Below the pieces are notes generated by a model. That model ran no database searches, was not told the DNA's origin, and saw only the letters and a list, made by a program, of their open reading frames with translations. Both the position numbers and the translations under genes were made by a program. Below are positions 51,820 to 62,784 of a stretch of 64,000 bases of DNA, in pieces. The first letter of the stretch is position 1. Each line of letters starts with the position of its first letter. The stretch comes from Halocaridina rubra (taxonomy: Eukaryota; Arthropoda; Malacostraca; Decapoda; Atyidae), in the NCBI GenBank assembly GCA_037179515.1, contig JAXCGZ010007624.1, forward strand, positions 75,001-139,000, given 5' to 3'.

Positions 51820-52680
51820 AACATAAGAACATAAGAATAGAGGACACTGCAACATGCCTACTGGCACACACGAGGCAGCTCCATTTTTGAATTGTATTTT
51901 TAGCATGTCTAACCTATTCTATTCTACTCTACTTATTTATTCTGTTTTTCTTTTTATGATTTTTCTAATAAGCACTAACCTATTCATACCCACCCTACCT
52001 CTGTCATATGTCTATCTAATCTACATTTGAAGGTGTCTAAGGTATTGGCATTTACTATCCTACTAGGAAGCTTGTTCCATGCATCAGCTACTCTATTACC
52101 AAACCAATTTTTACCAATTTCCCTTCTGAACCTAAATTTATCAAGCTTAAATCCATTATTACGAGTTCTGGTTTGATCATGAATTTTTAAAACTTTATTA
52201 ATATCTCCCTTGTTAATCCCTTTAAACCATTTATACACTTCAATCATATCCCCCCTAACTCTTCGCCTCTCTAGAGAATGTAGATTAAGTTTTTTTAATC
52301 TGTCCTCATATGGTAGATTTCTGATATTGTGTATCATCTTGGTCATTCTTCGTTGCACTCTCTCCAAGGATTCAATTTCCATTCTATAATAGGGTGACCA
52401 GAATTGCACAGCATAATCTAAATGGGGCCTAACTAATGCAAGATAGAGCTGCAAAATAACTTTTTCCGTCCTATTGCTGACGCTTCTTGAGATAAATCCT
52501 AAAATTCTGTTTGCTTTATTTCTGACTGCTGTGCATTGCTCTCTTGGCTTAAGACTACTACTCAAGAACTCCCAAATCCCTTTCACAACCTTTGTTTCTC
52601 TGAGAACAGTTTGAGACTGATCAGAGTGACAGTTATTTTGTAAAAGACAATTTAGGCAAGAGTAGATCACGTCCAAAGAC
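51820..52680 (-). pseudogene. CR1-like LINE-E 3' region
   Basis: Minus strand: [120 protein letters not shown] and WNKLPSRIVNANTLD: the complete post-RT tail of a CR1-like element, open for 230 codons. The 3' UTR ends (on +) AAGAACATAAGAACATAAGA, a short tandem tail typical of CR1. The RT itself is absent. Confidence 0.88.
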
Positions 52681-53369
52681 CCTTTAATTCAAAACAATTT
52701 GCAGGGAATACAGTCTAGCGACAGAAAACACTATTGAATTTGCGCATACGAATTCATGACGTCATACACCATTATCAACATCTATTGATGAAGCAGCAGG
52801 GTAATTTTTTGTTACTGTACTCAATATTTTGACAACAAAAAAGTGAACGACTAACAGTAGGGAATGACTTATAAGCCATACACAGTTGGTTGCTGGCAAG
52901 TGGCACAGACAGAATGGCCCCAAACTGTGACACTTGTCAGGGCATTTTACCAGTTACACATACAGTATTATATACTGTCCTCGTTTTTGGAGAGAGAGAG
53001 TGCAGTTCTCTTTGAGTAACAAGCCTCTAAAGTTGATACTGATATATGAGTGTGATCTGCAGGCAGTCACTTCATTTCTCAAAAATGTTGCCACATTATA
53101 TGACCATTTACTATAAGCATATGTGTGTCGATGTGGGGTATCATGTGTTGTTTTTTAAATTTTAAATAATTCACATGACCTTAAAATGTGACTGGCCCCA
53201 CATTTTCTTTTTTTAAGAAATTGTTTTAATGTATACTGGGGTTCTTTTAGACTGAATGTGGCAGCAAATGGTCTTTGTTGCTCAGTGACTTGGTTAATGC
53301 CATTTTTTTATACCTACCTACCTTCTACCCACCCCACCCACACCTGCACTTAAGTAAAAGAAAAGAGAC
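52681..53369. other. No gene recognised
   Basis: No supported coding or repeat structure between the CR1-like fragment and an old LINE-A copy. Confidence 0.4.
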
Positions 53370-53897
53370 TGATAAGACAGATGAGAGAGATATCATGAGA
53401 ATAGATAAGGTAGATTCCAATCTTTTTCTCAGCTTCGTGAGTGGGAATTTTAAGGTTAAAGAACAAGTTTTAAAGTGGGAGAGGGCAAACGGAAGCATTA
53501 TTGAGGCATAGACAGATCTACAAAGAAATGAACAAGGAGTTTCATGCAGTATTATCAGTGAAGAATACTTCACACCCTCTTACTGCAGAGTTGAGAGAAA
53601 ATGGGTCAGACTTAAAGAACATCACTATTTCAATTACAGAAGTATGCAAAGCTCCGGTAGAATCATATGATAATAAAGCATTAGGGCTTGACATATATTC
53701 CTTATGTACTTAAGAATTGTGCTGCACCACTACCTGTAGCACTGTACATCATATTTGAAATATTATTGGAATTTGGGGAGATTCCCAGATGTGGAATAAA
53801 CGTGGTACCTACCATTAAAAAGGAAAGGAGAAACACAGCTCTATACTATAGGTCTGTTTCACTGAACTTAGGCGTTTGCAAATTTACAGAGAAACTA

Positions 53898-54534
53898 CAG
53901 ATGCCCCCAACTCACAAACATCTGGAGATACGAACACATGAAAAGTGCAGTGCCTATGCAGTCTACTATTATTATGCAGCAACTTATGGATGGTTTCATA
54001 TCAAGAAATGGGCAACCTTTGCATCAAGTGTCTTTAGAATAAGAAAAATATATTATGTTCTAATACAAATTTATTATGTTACATACATGATGTAGGAATG
54101 TTTGTATACACAGACACTCCCCTTCTTGCAAACGAATGAATTTCCATAATTATGTACATAAGTAGAATTGTTCATAAGTTGTGCTTGAGTAAAAAAGAAG
54201 CACTGTACAGTACATACACAGGCAATATTGTACAGTGCCTAGGTTAAAAACACAAGTATTTCAAGAAACAAAGAGTATACAGTATTAAAAATTTTTAATA
54301 CAGTAATGATACTGTAATGGTACAGTACAGTAATAGATACATTAATACATGGGTAGAATAATGGGAAAGCTTTTGATCGTATGTGCGAATAATTGTAACT
54401 CAAATTGTTCGTAAGTAGGGAAGTGTCTGTATATATATATACAGTTCTGTGTATGCAAAATATCAACTTAAGAACAATTCAGGATACGAACTACCATTTG
54501 GAACATAACTTGTTCATAGGTTATGGGGCGTCTT
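53898..54534. mobile_element. MITE inserted in old LINE-A, itself carrying a second MITE
   Basis: Starts CAGATGCCCCCAACTCACAA and ends, reverse complemented, AAAGACGCCCCATAACCTAT: diverged terminal inverted repeats. TA on each side (53896-53897, 54535-54536) corresponds to the single TA of GAAACTACTAAGG in intact LINE-A, so the insertion point is exact. Confidence 0.72.
54109..54432. mobile_element. Inner MITE
   Basis: Left ACACAGACACTCCCCTTCTT with GCAAACGAATGAATTTCC; right TTGTTCGTAAGTAGGGAAGT then GTCTGT. Same family as 55049-55375. Non-coding, AT-rich interior with ACAGTACAGTA runs. Confidence 0.75.
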
Positions 54535-55048
54535 TACTGAGAAAATACATTTCCCTTCTCTTGGAGTCCTTGTACTATTTGTTAAAGAAACAACAAGATA
54601 ACAGAGAATTGAGGTTTATGCTAACAGACTTTTTAAAATTTCATGATGTGGCAAGCCATATTTTACAAGAAAGAGAGGGCAGGGGAGTATTGCATGTTCT
54701 TAGATTTAAGGAAGGTACTGTATTTAATAACAGTTCCAAATCTGAGACTCATAAGAAGTTGCAAGTAATGGCAATGGAAATGCCTTGGAGCTGATAAAAC
54801 TTTTTTGTAGTAAGGTTGGTGCATGGCACCAGCCGCCCACTGCAATATTACAACTGAATGTATTCAAACTTAATTAGGACTGGCCAAGGCAGTCCAGAGT
54901 TAAGCCTTCCTTCAGTCACAGTTCTTCTCCTCTGCCTATAGCTACATAGAATATTCTGCTGTATTCATTACATATCTCTCACTATCCCATCACATTTGAC
55001 AAGTCATAACACCCCCTATTTCTGTTCTTTGCATTTTTTATCATTATT

Positions 55049-55375
55049 ACAGACACTCCACAACTTACGAATGAGTTAGGTTCCAGAAGCCAGTTCGTAA
55101 GTAAAATTGTTCGAGAGTTGTGTTTAGGAAAAATAAAAAATACTGTACAGTACATACACATGCAGTACTGTGCAGTACTTAAACTAAAGACACTTTACTG
55201 CAACCTAAAACATAAAGTATACAGTATTATTGAATTTTATCACAGTAATAATCATGTAATAATAGAGTACAGAATAATAAGACACATTAATACATAAATA
55301 GGTAATTGGAAGGATTTTGTTCATATCTGTGAATGTTCTTAACTTGGTTGTTTGTAAGTAGGGGAGCTTCTGTAT
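55049..55375. mobile_element. MITE, second copy of the same family
   Basis: Left TACAGACACTCCACAACTTA with CGAATGAGTTAGGTTCC; right GGTTGTTTGTAAGTAGGGGA then GCTTCTGTA. The interior shares ACTGTACAGTACATACACA with the inner MITE at 54109. Terminal inverted repeats of about 25-30 bp bounded by TA; no coding. Confidence 0.8.
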
Positions 55376-56451
55376 TATTATCATTATTAGTATGAAAGGT
55401 TCACAACTTTTTGCCCCCAGTACAAGGCATAGAGGAGTAATAATAATTTGTGATTACCTAATTGTGTTTACGGGAAAGAGCCCAAAGCTCGTATCTTCCC
55501 GTCTACTGATCGGTTCCATTTTATACTTAGTGATACTTATCATACCTGTCCTTAAAACTATGGATTGAGATAGCATTAACTACCTCCTCGCTTAGCCAAT
55601 TCCAATTATCAACTACTCTTACACTGAAAAAGTATTTCCATACATCCTGCAAAGAAGTTTTCTTACGAAGCTTCAAGCTATGACCTCTAGTTCTAGAGCC
55701 AACCATATCAAAATATCGATCCCTATCCACTCTATCATAACCATGAAGGAATTTAAAGACTGTCACCATATCCCCCCTCAATCTTCTAGCTTCGAGTGAT
55801 GGTAAGTCTAATTCCCTCAGCCTCATCATAACTGAGTTTGCGTATTTCTGGCACCAGTTTTGTGGCATGTCTCTGAACTTTTTCAAGCTTAGCTATGTGC
55901 TTTTTCAAGTGTGGATTCCAAAAGGGGGCTGCATATTCGAGTTTTGGCCTCACATAGGTTACATAAATATTTCTGAACATTTCCTTGTCCATGTGCCTGA
56001 AGGCTACCCTTACATTTGATAAGAATTCATATGCTGCCCTTACTATGCCATTTATATGTATTTCTGGAGACAAATCTGCCAGTATGTTTACTCCTAGATC
56101 TCTCTCATTTTCTGTCTCTTGAAGTTGTACTCCAGCCACCGAGTAGTCAAGCTTGGGCCTTCTTGCACTTGTACCCATTCTCATTACCTTACATTTTGAA
56201 GTATTGAATTTTATTAGCCACTTTTCTGACCAGTCATGCGTATTATTTAGATCCTCCTGAAGTTCTCTACCATTAATCTCGTTTTTTACTTTCTTCACAA
56301 TCTTTGCATCATCTGCAAACATATTCATGAATGAATTTACAGACTCTGGTAGGTCATTTACATATACAAGGAACAAAAGTGGCCCTAAAACTGAACCCTG
56401 TGGAACTCCACTAACTCTTCTCCATTCAGACACTGAGTGTCTTACTCTAAC

Positions 56452-56619
56452 TGTTATGTATAACTTTTGAGCTGATTAATTCGTGCGCTTTGCATTGCGC
56501 TATTGTTTTGTTGTTTTCACTGGAGTAGAACACGCCATGTCGGACATCTAAGTTTGAGTAATAAAATCTCCACTTTTTCTCACGATATTAAATGAATTCC
56601 TGTTTTGGAGTATGGAACA
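56452..56619 (+). repeat. Gypsy 5' LTR
   Basis: TGTTATGTATAACTTTTGAG to TTTTGGAGTATGGAACA, 168 bp. Includes AATAAAA at about 56561, a likely polyadenylation signal. Confidence 0.95.
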
Positions 56620-57189
56620 AATGGCGACGAGGTACAAAGGACCAATGCAGTAGCAAAAGGAACTTCTGGTTTGCAGTATTTAAGTGAAGTTTTTGCAGTT
56701 TTGAGGTAGCCGGTAAATTGGGTAAGCTTCTGACTTCCGAGATTTTCTTTCCCGTGGCCGTCCTCCATAGGCTGTTTTGATCAAGTTTTGCAGTTAGCAT
56801 TGGAGTTTTCATAGATGCCGTATTATAACTGTTTAAGCTTAATGCTGACGATTTTTCCAAGATTGGAAAGCTATAGTGATTATTTTCCAAGGTGTACCCT
56901 AGATTGATGATAGCCTATGGTAGGCCAATTGTGTTTATCGGTAACCTTGTTTCCAGTGTTTTGTGGACGGTAGCCTTGATTGATCATAGCCTACTGTAAG
57001 CATATGGTGCTTAACCCCAGTGCTTTGAGGAGTGGAGTAAAACAAATTGCATATAGGCCTAGCCTAGTTCTATGATGTTTAGCTTATGTTGTCAGTGCTA
57101 TAATATTTAGCCTATTCTGTCTGTGCCATGATTGCATGTTGTGTATTTTGAGATTATTACCAGTTCACCCAGTGACTTAGCCTATAATC

Positions 57190-59079
57190 ATGCCTCAAGA
57201 AAATGAAAATAGGGCTAACCGCAGAGTGAACATTGATCATTTTAATCCTTCAAAGATATCTTTTGAATTGTGGTTAAGTTTGTTGGAAGCAAATTTTTTA
57301 AATTTGGAAATAACTGAGGCAAATAGTAAAAAAAATTTACTTCTGGTTTCTATTGGTACTGAAGTTTATGCTATTTTAGGAAACATTTGTGCCCCAGATT
57401 TACCACATACTAAGTCGTATGAGGATTTATGCAAATTACTTAAGGCACATTATGATGTAAAGCCTAGTTATCATAGAAGTTTATTGGCTTTTCAACAAAG
57501 GAGGAAAAAAGGAGGTGAGACATTAAAAGATTTGTATGCAGACCTGAAGTGTCTAGCCAAAGACTGTGATTTTGGTAGCAACTTTGATTCTCGTGTGCGG
57601 GATCAGTTGTTTATGGCTCTTGAAAATGAGGTTTATTTTTCAAATCTGGTTGCTGAAAATTTAAATTTGAAGGTTATGTCTTCTATCCAAATAGTTGAGA
57701 GAGTTTTGAATTTTGAACAAGCTTATGTTTCTGAAAAGGCTGGTGTTGTTCAAAAGGTTAAAACCCCAACCAATGGTCCCATGAGTAAGTCAGTTTCTTG
57801 TAAACACTGTGGTTACCCTCATGATAGTGCAAAATGTCGCTTTAAGAATTTAACATGTAATTTATGTGGTAAGAAAGGACATTTAAAACAAGTTTGTTGG
57901 AAGGCTTCAAAAGATGTCAAAGGTAATGTGAAGCCAAAGCCAGTAAAAGAAAGTTTTAATAAGGCTTCTGAGAAAAAACATAAGGTTAAAGTTAAAGCAG
58001 TAGACAAGGTAGCAGTTTCCAGTGATACTGATGAAGAAAGACTGTTGCCAGTAAAAAATGTCAATGCTATTGGTAAAGATGAAGTGAATATTTTGGTTAA
58101 TGGTAAGTTTGTACCTTTTGAGGTGGATACAGGTGCTGCTGTGAGTACCTTGACTAAAGATTGGGTTCATAATTTGGGATTGTCCATTGTAGATGGTAAT
58201 AAAATGTTAAATGCTTATGATGATCTCAAAATAAATGTTTTGGGTAAAGTTGGAGTGGATGTTTACTATAATTCTCTGCAAGTGAAACAGACATTTTATG
58301 TTGTAGGGAATCATAATTCTAACTTATGTGGCAAAGATTTGATGCCAAAAATAGGTATTTATTTGTCTGGTATTAATGATTCTTCTAAAATTTCTAAAGT
58401 CAATGGTTCTGTGGTAGAATTGTTGAATGATTATGAAGTTAATCCTAATAAACCCATTTCAGATATTACAGCTCACATTCATGTTAAGAGTGACGTAGTT
58501 CCAAAATTCAGAAAACACAGATCAGTTCCAATTCACTATAAACCTTTAGTTGAAGATGCTTTAAATAAACTGATTGTAGATTATATAGTTGAGCCTGTTA
58601 ACCATAGTGAGTGGGCTGCCCCCATTGTTACTGTGTTGAAATCGGATAAGGAGTCTGTACGTATCTGTGGAGATTTTAAAGAATTGAATAAATGTATATC
58701 ATGTGACAAATATCCATTACCTAAAACAGATGAGTTGTTAGCATCTATTGGTAAGGGAAAGATTTTTTCTACTATTGATTTAAAAAATGCATATTTACAG
58801 ATTTCTGTGAGTGAAGAAAGCCAAAAGTATTTAGTAGTAAATACACATAAAGGTTTGTTTAAGTACAAAAGATTACCTTTTGGTCTTTCTTCTTCACCAG
58901 CTATATTTCAGAGATTTATGGCTAACCTGTTGAAAAATGTAGAGGGAGTTGATGCTTATTTGGATGACATTATTGTAAGTGGTGAATCTGAAGAGCAGCA
59001 TGATCTTAGGTTTATTGAAGTGTTAAAAATTTTGCAAGAGCATAATGTTCAGATTAACAAGAAAAAAATGTGCTGTTAA
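57190..59079 (+). CDS. Gypsy gag-pol: Gag, zinc knuckles, protease, RT (first frame)
   Basis: 629 codons from ATG 57190. Gag core with FELWLSLLEANFLNLEI (residues about 25-41) and LLAFQQRRKKGGETLKDLYA; two zinc-finger motifs, CKHCGYPHDSAKC (from about residue 204) and CNLCGKKGHLKQVC (from about residue 223); protease active site VDTGAAVS (Asp at about 313); RT with VRICGDFKELNK, FSTIDLKNAYLQI, KYKRLPFGLSSSPAIFQRFM and catalytic YLDD at about 590-593. It ends at TAA 59077-59079 just after an A7 run (in AAGAAAAAAATG), which suggests a one-base slip. Gag and pol share one frame, as in mag-type elements. Confidence 0.92.
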   Translation: MPQENENRANRRVNIDHFNPSKISFELWLSLLEANFLNLEITEANSKKNLLLVSIGTEVYAILGNICAPDLPHTKSYEDLCKLLKAHYDVKPSYHRSLLAFQQRRKKGGETLKDLYADLKCLAKDCDFGSNFDSRVRDQLFMALENEVYFSNLVAENLNLKVMSSIQIVERVLNFEQAYVSEKAGVVQKVKTPTNGPMSKSVSCKHCGYPHDSAKCRFKNLTCNLCGKKGHLKQVCWKASKDVKGNVKPKPVKESFNKASEKKHKVKVKAVDKVAVSSDTDEERLLPVKNVNAIGKDEVNILVNGKFVPFEVDTGAAVSTLTKDWVHNLGLSIVDGNKMLNAYDDLKINVLGKVGVDVYYNSLQVKQTFYVVGNHNSNLCGKDLMPKIGIYLSGINDSSKISKVNGSVVELLNDYEVNPNKPISDITAHIHVKSDVVPKFRKHRSVPIHYKPLVEDALNKLIVDYIVEPVNHSEWAAPIVTVLKSDKESVRICGDFKELNKCISCDKYPLPKTDELLASIGKGKIFSTIDLKNAYLQISVSEESQKYLVVNTHKGLFKYKRLPFGLSSSPAIFQRFMANLLKNVEGVDAYLDDIIVSGESEEQHDLRFIEVLKILQEHNVQINKKKMCC

Positions 59080-60685
59080 GGTTTCTTCTTTAGAATATCT
59101 TGGATTTTGTATCTCAGGTGAAGGAATCAAACCTTCCCCTAAGAAGGTCAAAGCTATTCTAGATTCTCCACCCCCTACTTCTGTTGCAGAGTTGCAATCT
59201 TTTATTGGAATGTTGACATATTATTGTAAATTCATTAAGAATTTTTCTTCCAAGCTGGCCCCCTTGTATGAATTGCTAAAAAAGAATAAAGTTTTTAAAT
59301 GGTCTGAACTTGAAAACAAAGCTTTTGAAATTGTAAAATCGGATTTATCAAAAGGTCCCCTTTTGGCTAATTATGATGGTAATAGTCCACTAGTTGTTGA
59401 AGTGGATGCGTCTCCTATTGGTGTAGGATGTGTATTGTTGCAAAAAATTGATGGAAGAGAATTACCAGTTTATTTTGCTAGTAAAAAACTGACATCAGCT
59501 GAACAGAACTATGCTCAAATTGACCGAGAAGGGCTTGCCTTAGTTTTTGGGTTGAATCGCTTTAGATATTTTTTACTTGGAAGACAATTTGAAGCAAGGA
59601 CCGACCATAAACCACTTTTAGGTTTATTTGGCAAAGGGCGTCATATTCCTACTAATGCCAATGCTCGTATGCAGCGTTGGGCACTGTTTCTCTCTCAATA
59701 TGATTTTGAGCTTACTTACAAAGTGGGTAAAGAAAATGTTGTGGCTGATGCCCTTAGCAGGTTGCCTATTGATGATGATCATAAATCCATGACTCCAAAT
59801 GAATACATTAAGTTAGTTGAAGCTTTAGATTTTGAAGATATTTCTTTTTCAAAAATCAGAAATTGTACTCAGAAAGATGAGGTTTTGGGTCAACTCATGC
59901 ATAATATAAGATTTGGTTGGTCTACAAATGATTTGAGATTACATGAATATGGTTCTGTTAAATCTGATCTTAGTTTATATGACAATGTAATTTTGTACAG
60001 AAACAGAATTGTAATACCTACCAGCTTAAGTAAATTCAACAGTGGATCATTGAATACTAGAATCTGTAGATTTTTGTACAATTATAGAAATAGTATGCAT
60101 AGTGGTATAGGTAAATCACCAGCAGAGTTACTATTTGGAAGATGTTTTAAAACAACTTTAGTATCTGTAAAATGTTCCCCTAACAAAGACAGAGACCTGG
60201 AAAAATTGTCAAAGAAAGTTTTCTCTGAAGGAACAAATATGTACAATGTTGGTGATGCAGTTTTTGCTAAAAATTTTGGGAAGGGAGAGTCTTGGATTGA
60301 AGGTAAAATTATTGAAGTGCTTGGTGTAAGAAATTATTTGGTGCAAGTTCATGATTTTGGTAATATATCATGGAAGAGGCATCATGATCAGCTTATGCCT
60401 AGATTTACTGGTACTTGTATTAAGACACCTAGAGAGTCTCCAATGCCTTTAGGTTCTTCGAATGTAAGTAATTATTCCTATGCCTCTAGTTCCACTAATG
60501 ATGTTGAAGTATCTTCACAAAAGTGTGATGTTTCAGTTCAACCTGATAGTAATTGTATTGAGTCTGAAGACACAGTCTCAGAAACTGAAAGGTGTGGTGT
60601 GAATGATAAACAGATTGTATCACCATCTCCAGTATTACGGAGATCAAAGAGAATTATTAAGCCACCAGAAAAATTAAATTTGTAA
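59045..60685 (+). CDS. Gypsy pol, second frame: RT thumb, RNase H, integrase remnant
   Basis: Overlaps the first frame by 35 bp; real sequence begins at about 59068. KVSSLEYLGFCISGEGIKPS and FIGMLTYYCKFIKNF (RT thumb), EVDASPIGVGCVLLQ (RNase H, Asp at about residue 121), YAQIDREGLALVFGLNRFRY, ARTDHKPLLGLFG and ENVVADALSRLP. After NRIVIPTSLSKF (about 60035) the frame jumps to NSGSLNTRICRFLYNYRNSM and GIGKSPAELLFGR. The HHCC zinc finger and the catalytic D,D-35-E core of the integrase are gone, while its C-terminal domain (VGDAVFAKNFGKG, WIEGKIIEVLGVRNYLVQV) remains. No env. Confidence 0.92.
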   Translation: MFRLTRKKCAVKVSSLEYLGFCISGEGIKPSPKKVKAILDSPPPTSVAELQSFIGMLTYYCKFIKNFSSKLAPLYELLKKNKVFKWSELENKAFEIVKSDLSKGPLLANYDGNSPLVVEVDASPIGVGCVLLQKIDGRELPVYFASKKLTSAEQNYAQIDREGLALVFGLNRFRYFLLGRQFEARTDHKPLLGLFGKGRHIPTNANARMQRWALFLSQYDFELTYKVGKENVVADALSRLPIDDDHKSMTPNEYIKLVEALDFEDISFSKIRNCTQKDEVLGQLMHNIRFGWSTNDLRLHEYGSVKSDLSLYDNVILYRNRIVIPTSLSKFNSGSLNTRICRFLYNYRNSMHSGIGKSPAELLFGRCFKTTLVSVKCSPNKDRDLEKLSKKVFSEGTNMYNVGDAVFAKNFGKGESWIEGKIIEVLGVRNYLVQVHDFGNISWKRHHDQLMPRFTGTCIKTPRESPMPLGSSNVSNYSYASSSTNDVEVSSQKCDVSVQPDSNCIESEDTVSETERCGVNDKQIVSPSPVLRRSKRIIKPPEKLNL

Positions 60686-60785
60686 TGTCTTTTGTTGCCA
60701 TAATATATTGATATTTCTGTATAATGATTGTTGTATGTTGATATTTTTCTGATCCATTTTTGATAAGTTTTGTATGTCTTTTCTT

Positions 60786-60796
60786 GGAGGGAGGAA
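60786..60796 (+). promoter_or_regulatory. Gypsy polypurine tract
   Basis: GGAGGGAGGAA immediately before the 3' LTR, the usual plus-strand primer site. Confidence 0.85.
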
Positions 60797-60964
60797 TGTT
60801 ATGTATAACTTTTGAGCTGATTAATTCGTGCGCTTTGCATTGCGCTATTGTTTTGTTGTTTTCACTGGAGTAGAACACGCCATGTCGGACATCTAAGTTT
60901 GAGTAATAAAACCTCCACTTTTTCTCACGATATTAAATGAATTCCTGTTTTGGAGTATGGAACA
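60797..60964 (+). repeat. Gypsy 3' LTR
   Basis: 168 bp, one substitution against the 5' LTR. Followed by CTAAC. Confidence 0.95.
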
Positions 60965-62125
60965 CTAACTCTCTGTTCCCTTCCTTCTAAGTAAGTTTTT
61001 ATCCATTCCAAAACATTTCCACCCATTCTAGCCATTGATTGCAGCTTCCTAAAAAGTCTCCCATGTGGAACAGTGTCAAATGCTTTCTGGAAGTCTAGGA
61101 ATATGCAATCTGCCCAGCCCTCTCTTTCCTGTAAGATTTGGCTTACCTCATCATAAAATCCTAATAAGTTTGTTACTGTTGATCTACCTTCTCTGAAGCC
61201 ATGTTGCCTCACTGACAAAAAGTTGAAGGATTCCAAGTGAAGAGAGATATGTTTCCTTAGTAGTTTCTCCATAACTTTGCAAACTATGCTGGTCAAGGAA
61301 ACTGGTCTATAGTTCAGAGACGTATCCCTCCTTCCCTTTTTGAAGATAGGTATCACATTTGCTTGTTTCCAGCATCTTGGAATCTCCCCTGACTCCAGTG
61401 ACTTTTTAAATATGATACTTAGTGCCATTGATATTGAGTTTGCGCATTATTTAAGCACATGAGGGGATATGTCATCAGGACCTGTAGCTTTATGAACATC
61501 TAAATCCATCAGCTCTTTGCATACCTCTGTGGCTGTAAGGTTGATGTTCTCTAATACTGGCCCTTGAGCTTCTATCTCTGCAATCTAAGGGGGTGGGGTA
61601 TTTTCTACTGTAAATACTGACTGAAACTCCTTGTTCAATTCTTTGCAGATCTCTTCATCCGTCTCAGTGATGCTTCCATCCACTCTCTTTAGCCTTAAAA
61701 CCTGTTCTTTTACCTTCAGGTTTCCTCTGATAAAGCTGTGGAAAAGATTGGGATTTTCTTTAGCCTTCCTGGTGATGTCCCTCTCATAGTCTCTCTCTGC
61801 CTCTCTTCTTTTACTTAGGTAGTTATTTCTTGCTCTTTTGTAGGTTTGCCAGGCATTTATGTTTTTTCTCCTCCTATACCTTTTCCAGCATTTGTCTCTC
61901 CACTCCTTAGCTCTTTTACACCCATTATCGAACCAATTCTCTCTGGCATGAATTACACCTACTTTTGTGACAGGTATGCAGCAATCTACTATCTTCCCAT
62001 ATTTCTCACAAAAGATGTCATATATATCTTGTACAGATTTGTTGTAAAATAAGGTTCTCCAGTCAATAGCAGCAAAAAGCTCATTCATTTTGATGTAATC
62101 TCCTTTCGGATAGTTCCTCCTCATG

Positions 62126-62252
62126 TGATTACCTAATTGTGATTACCTAATTGTGTTTACGGGAAAGAGCCCAAAGCTCGTATCCTCCCGACTCCTGATC
62201 GGTTCCATTTTATACTTAGTGATACTTATCATACCTGTCCTTAAAACTATGT
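62126..62252 (-). mobile_element. LINE-A copy 6, only the 3'-terminal 127 bp
   Basis: GTGATTACCTAATTGTGATT then ACCTAATTGTGTTTACGGGA ... CCTGTCCTTAAAACTATG on the plus strand. It contains two tail repeats, the 3' UTR and the last dozen codons, then non-LINE sequence. A heavily 5'-truncated insertion lying directly against the 5' end of copy 5. Confidence 0.85.
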
Positions 62253-62499
62253 GTAGCTTGCTGACTGCATTATTGGCGTAGGGATAGACATGCCTGGTGT
62301 TAGTAATGGTTCTGACTTTAACCATGCACCTCCCACTTATAAGGCTAACAAACAACGACAAAGTACTTCCAAATTACTTATGTATTAATGAACATGATAA
62401 GATGATATTTAACCCACCTAATATAGAAAATGAAATAGATATGTTTTTGAATAATATGAGAAATGCAACCAACACTTTTTCAATTTATATATACTTATA

Positions 62500-62730
62500 T
62501 GAACTCTATTCAAAGTTTAATAAATCTAACGCATTTTCTGTGCATGAACATTAGAAGTCTTGCAAATAATCTTCAAATATTTGTTGATCAATGTTTAACA
62601 GAAAATAATATATGTGATGTAATGGGTTTTTCGGAGACTAGGCTGGATAATGATATTGAATCATTGTATAATATACACTTAGACCAGAGACAGGAAAGGT
62701 GGAGGTGTATGTATGCATGTAGCAAATAAG
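62500..62730 (+). pseudogene. LINE endonuclease N-terminal fragment, another family
   Basis: LCMNIRSLANNLQIFVDQCL, NICDVMGFSETRLDNDIESL and YNIHLDQRQERW match the opening of an APE-type LINE endonuclease ('lNiRSl.n......l......diig.sETrLd.di'). It continues as RWRCMYACSK and stops. Family unknown; not LINE-A. Confidence 0.65.
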
Positions 62731-62784
62731 TATAGCTCGTGTGTTATAAAGGAGTGCAGTATGATGGAACGATTCATTGAATGT

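Larger units (their letters stand above)
53370..54800 (+). pseudogene. LINE-A copy 4, ancient, split by nested MITEs
   Basis: First half 53370-53897: SNLFLSFVSGNFKVKEQVLK, NKEFHAVLSVKNT, ITEVCKAPVESYDNKALGLD, FGEIPRCGINVVPTIKKERR and LYYRSVSLNLGVCKFTEKL, each a decayed match to LINE-A. Second half 54537-54800: RKYISLLLESLYYLLKKQQ, FLKFHDVASHILQEREGRG. The join falls inside the MEKLLRKHIS codons. Far more diverged than the other copies. Confidence 0.82.
56452..60964 (+). mobile_element. Young Ty3/Gypsy LTR retrotransposon, integrase-deleted
   Basis: Identical-length 168-bp LTRs with TG..CA ends differ by one base (T/C in ATAAAATCTCC against ATAAAACCTCC). The target duplication CTAAC lies at 56447-56451 and 60965-60969. 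A primer-binding segment TGGCGACGAGG (56622-56632) matches what I recall of the tRNA-Ser 3' end, as in mag-like elements. A purine tract GGAGGGAGGAA (60786-60796) precedes the 3' LTR. Gag-pol is one long frame with a frameshift, and most of the integrase is missing. Confidence 0.94.
55445..62125 (-). pseudogene. LINE-A copy 5, split by a Gypsy element
   Basis: Two parts of one copy: 60965-62125 (end of endonuclease linker to mid RT) and 55445-56451 (rest of RT, tail and 3' UTR). Read on minus: MRRNYPKGDYIKMNELFAA at the 5' truncation, FLDFQKAFDTVPHG, FADDAK, YVRPKLEYAAPFWNPHLKK. Damage: an in-frame TAA near 61452, a codon lost in the RRVSSGVPQ motif (56411), and a frameshift near 55825. The split falls in the RVRVRHS codons, where CTAAC is duplicated. 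Confidence 0.9.

Noticed and set aside
57190..60685. Endogenous retrovirus with env
   Set aside because: No envelope-like frame between the integrase C-terminus and the 3' LTR; the space is only about 110 bp.
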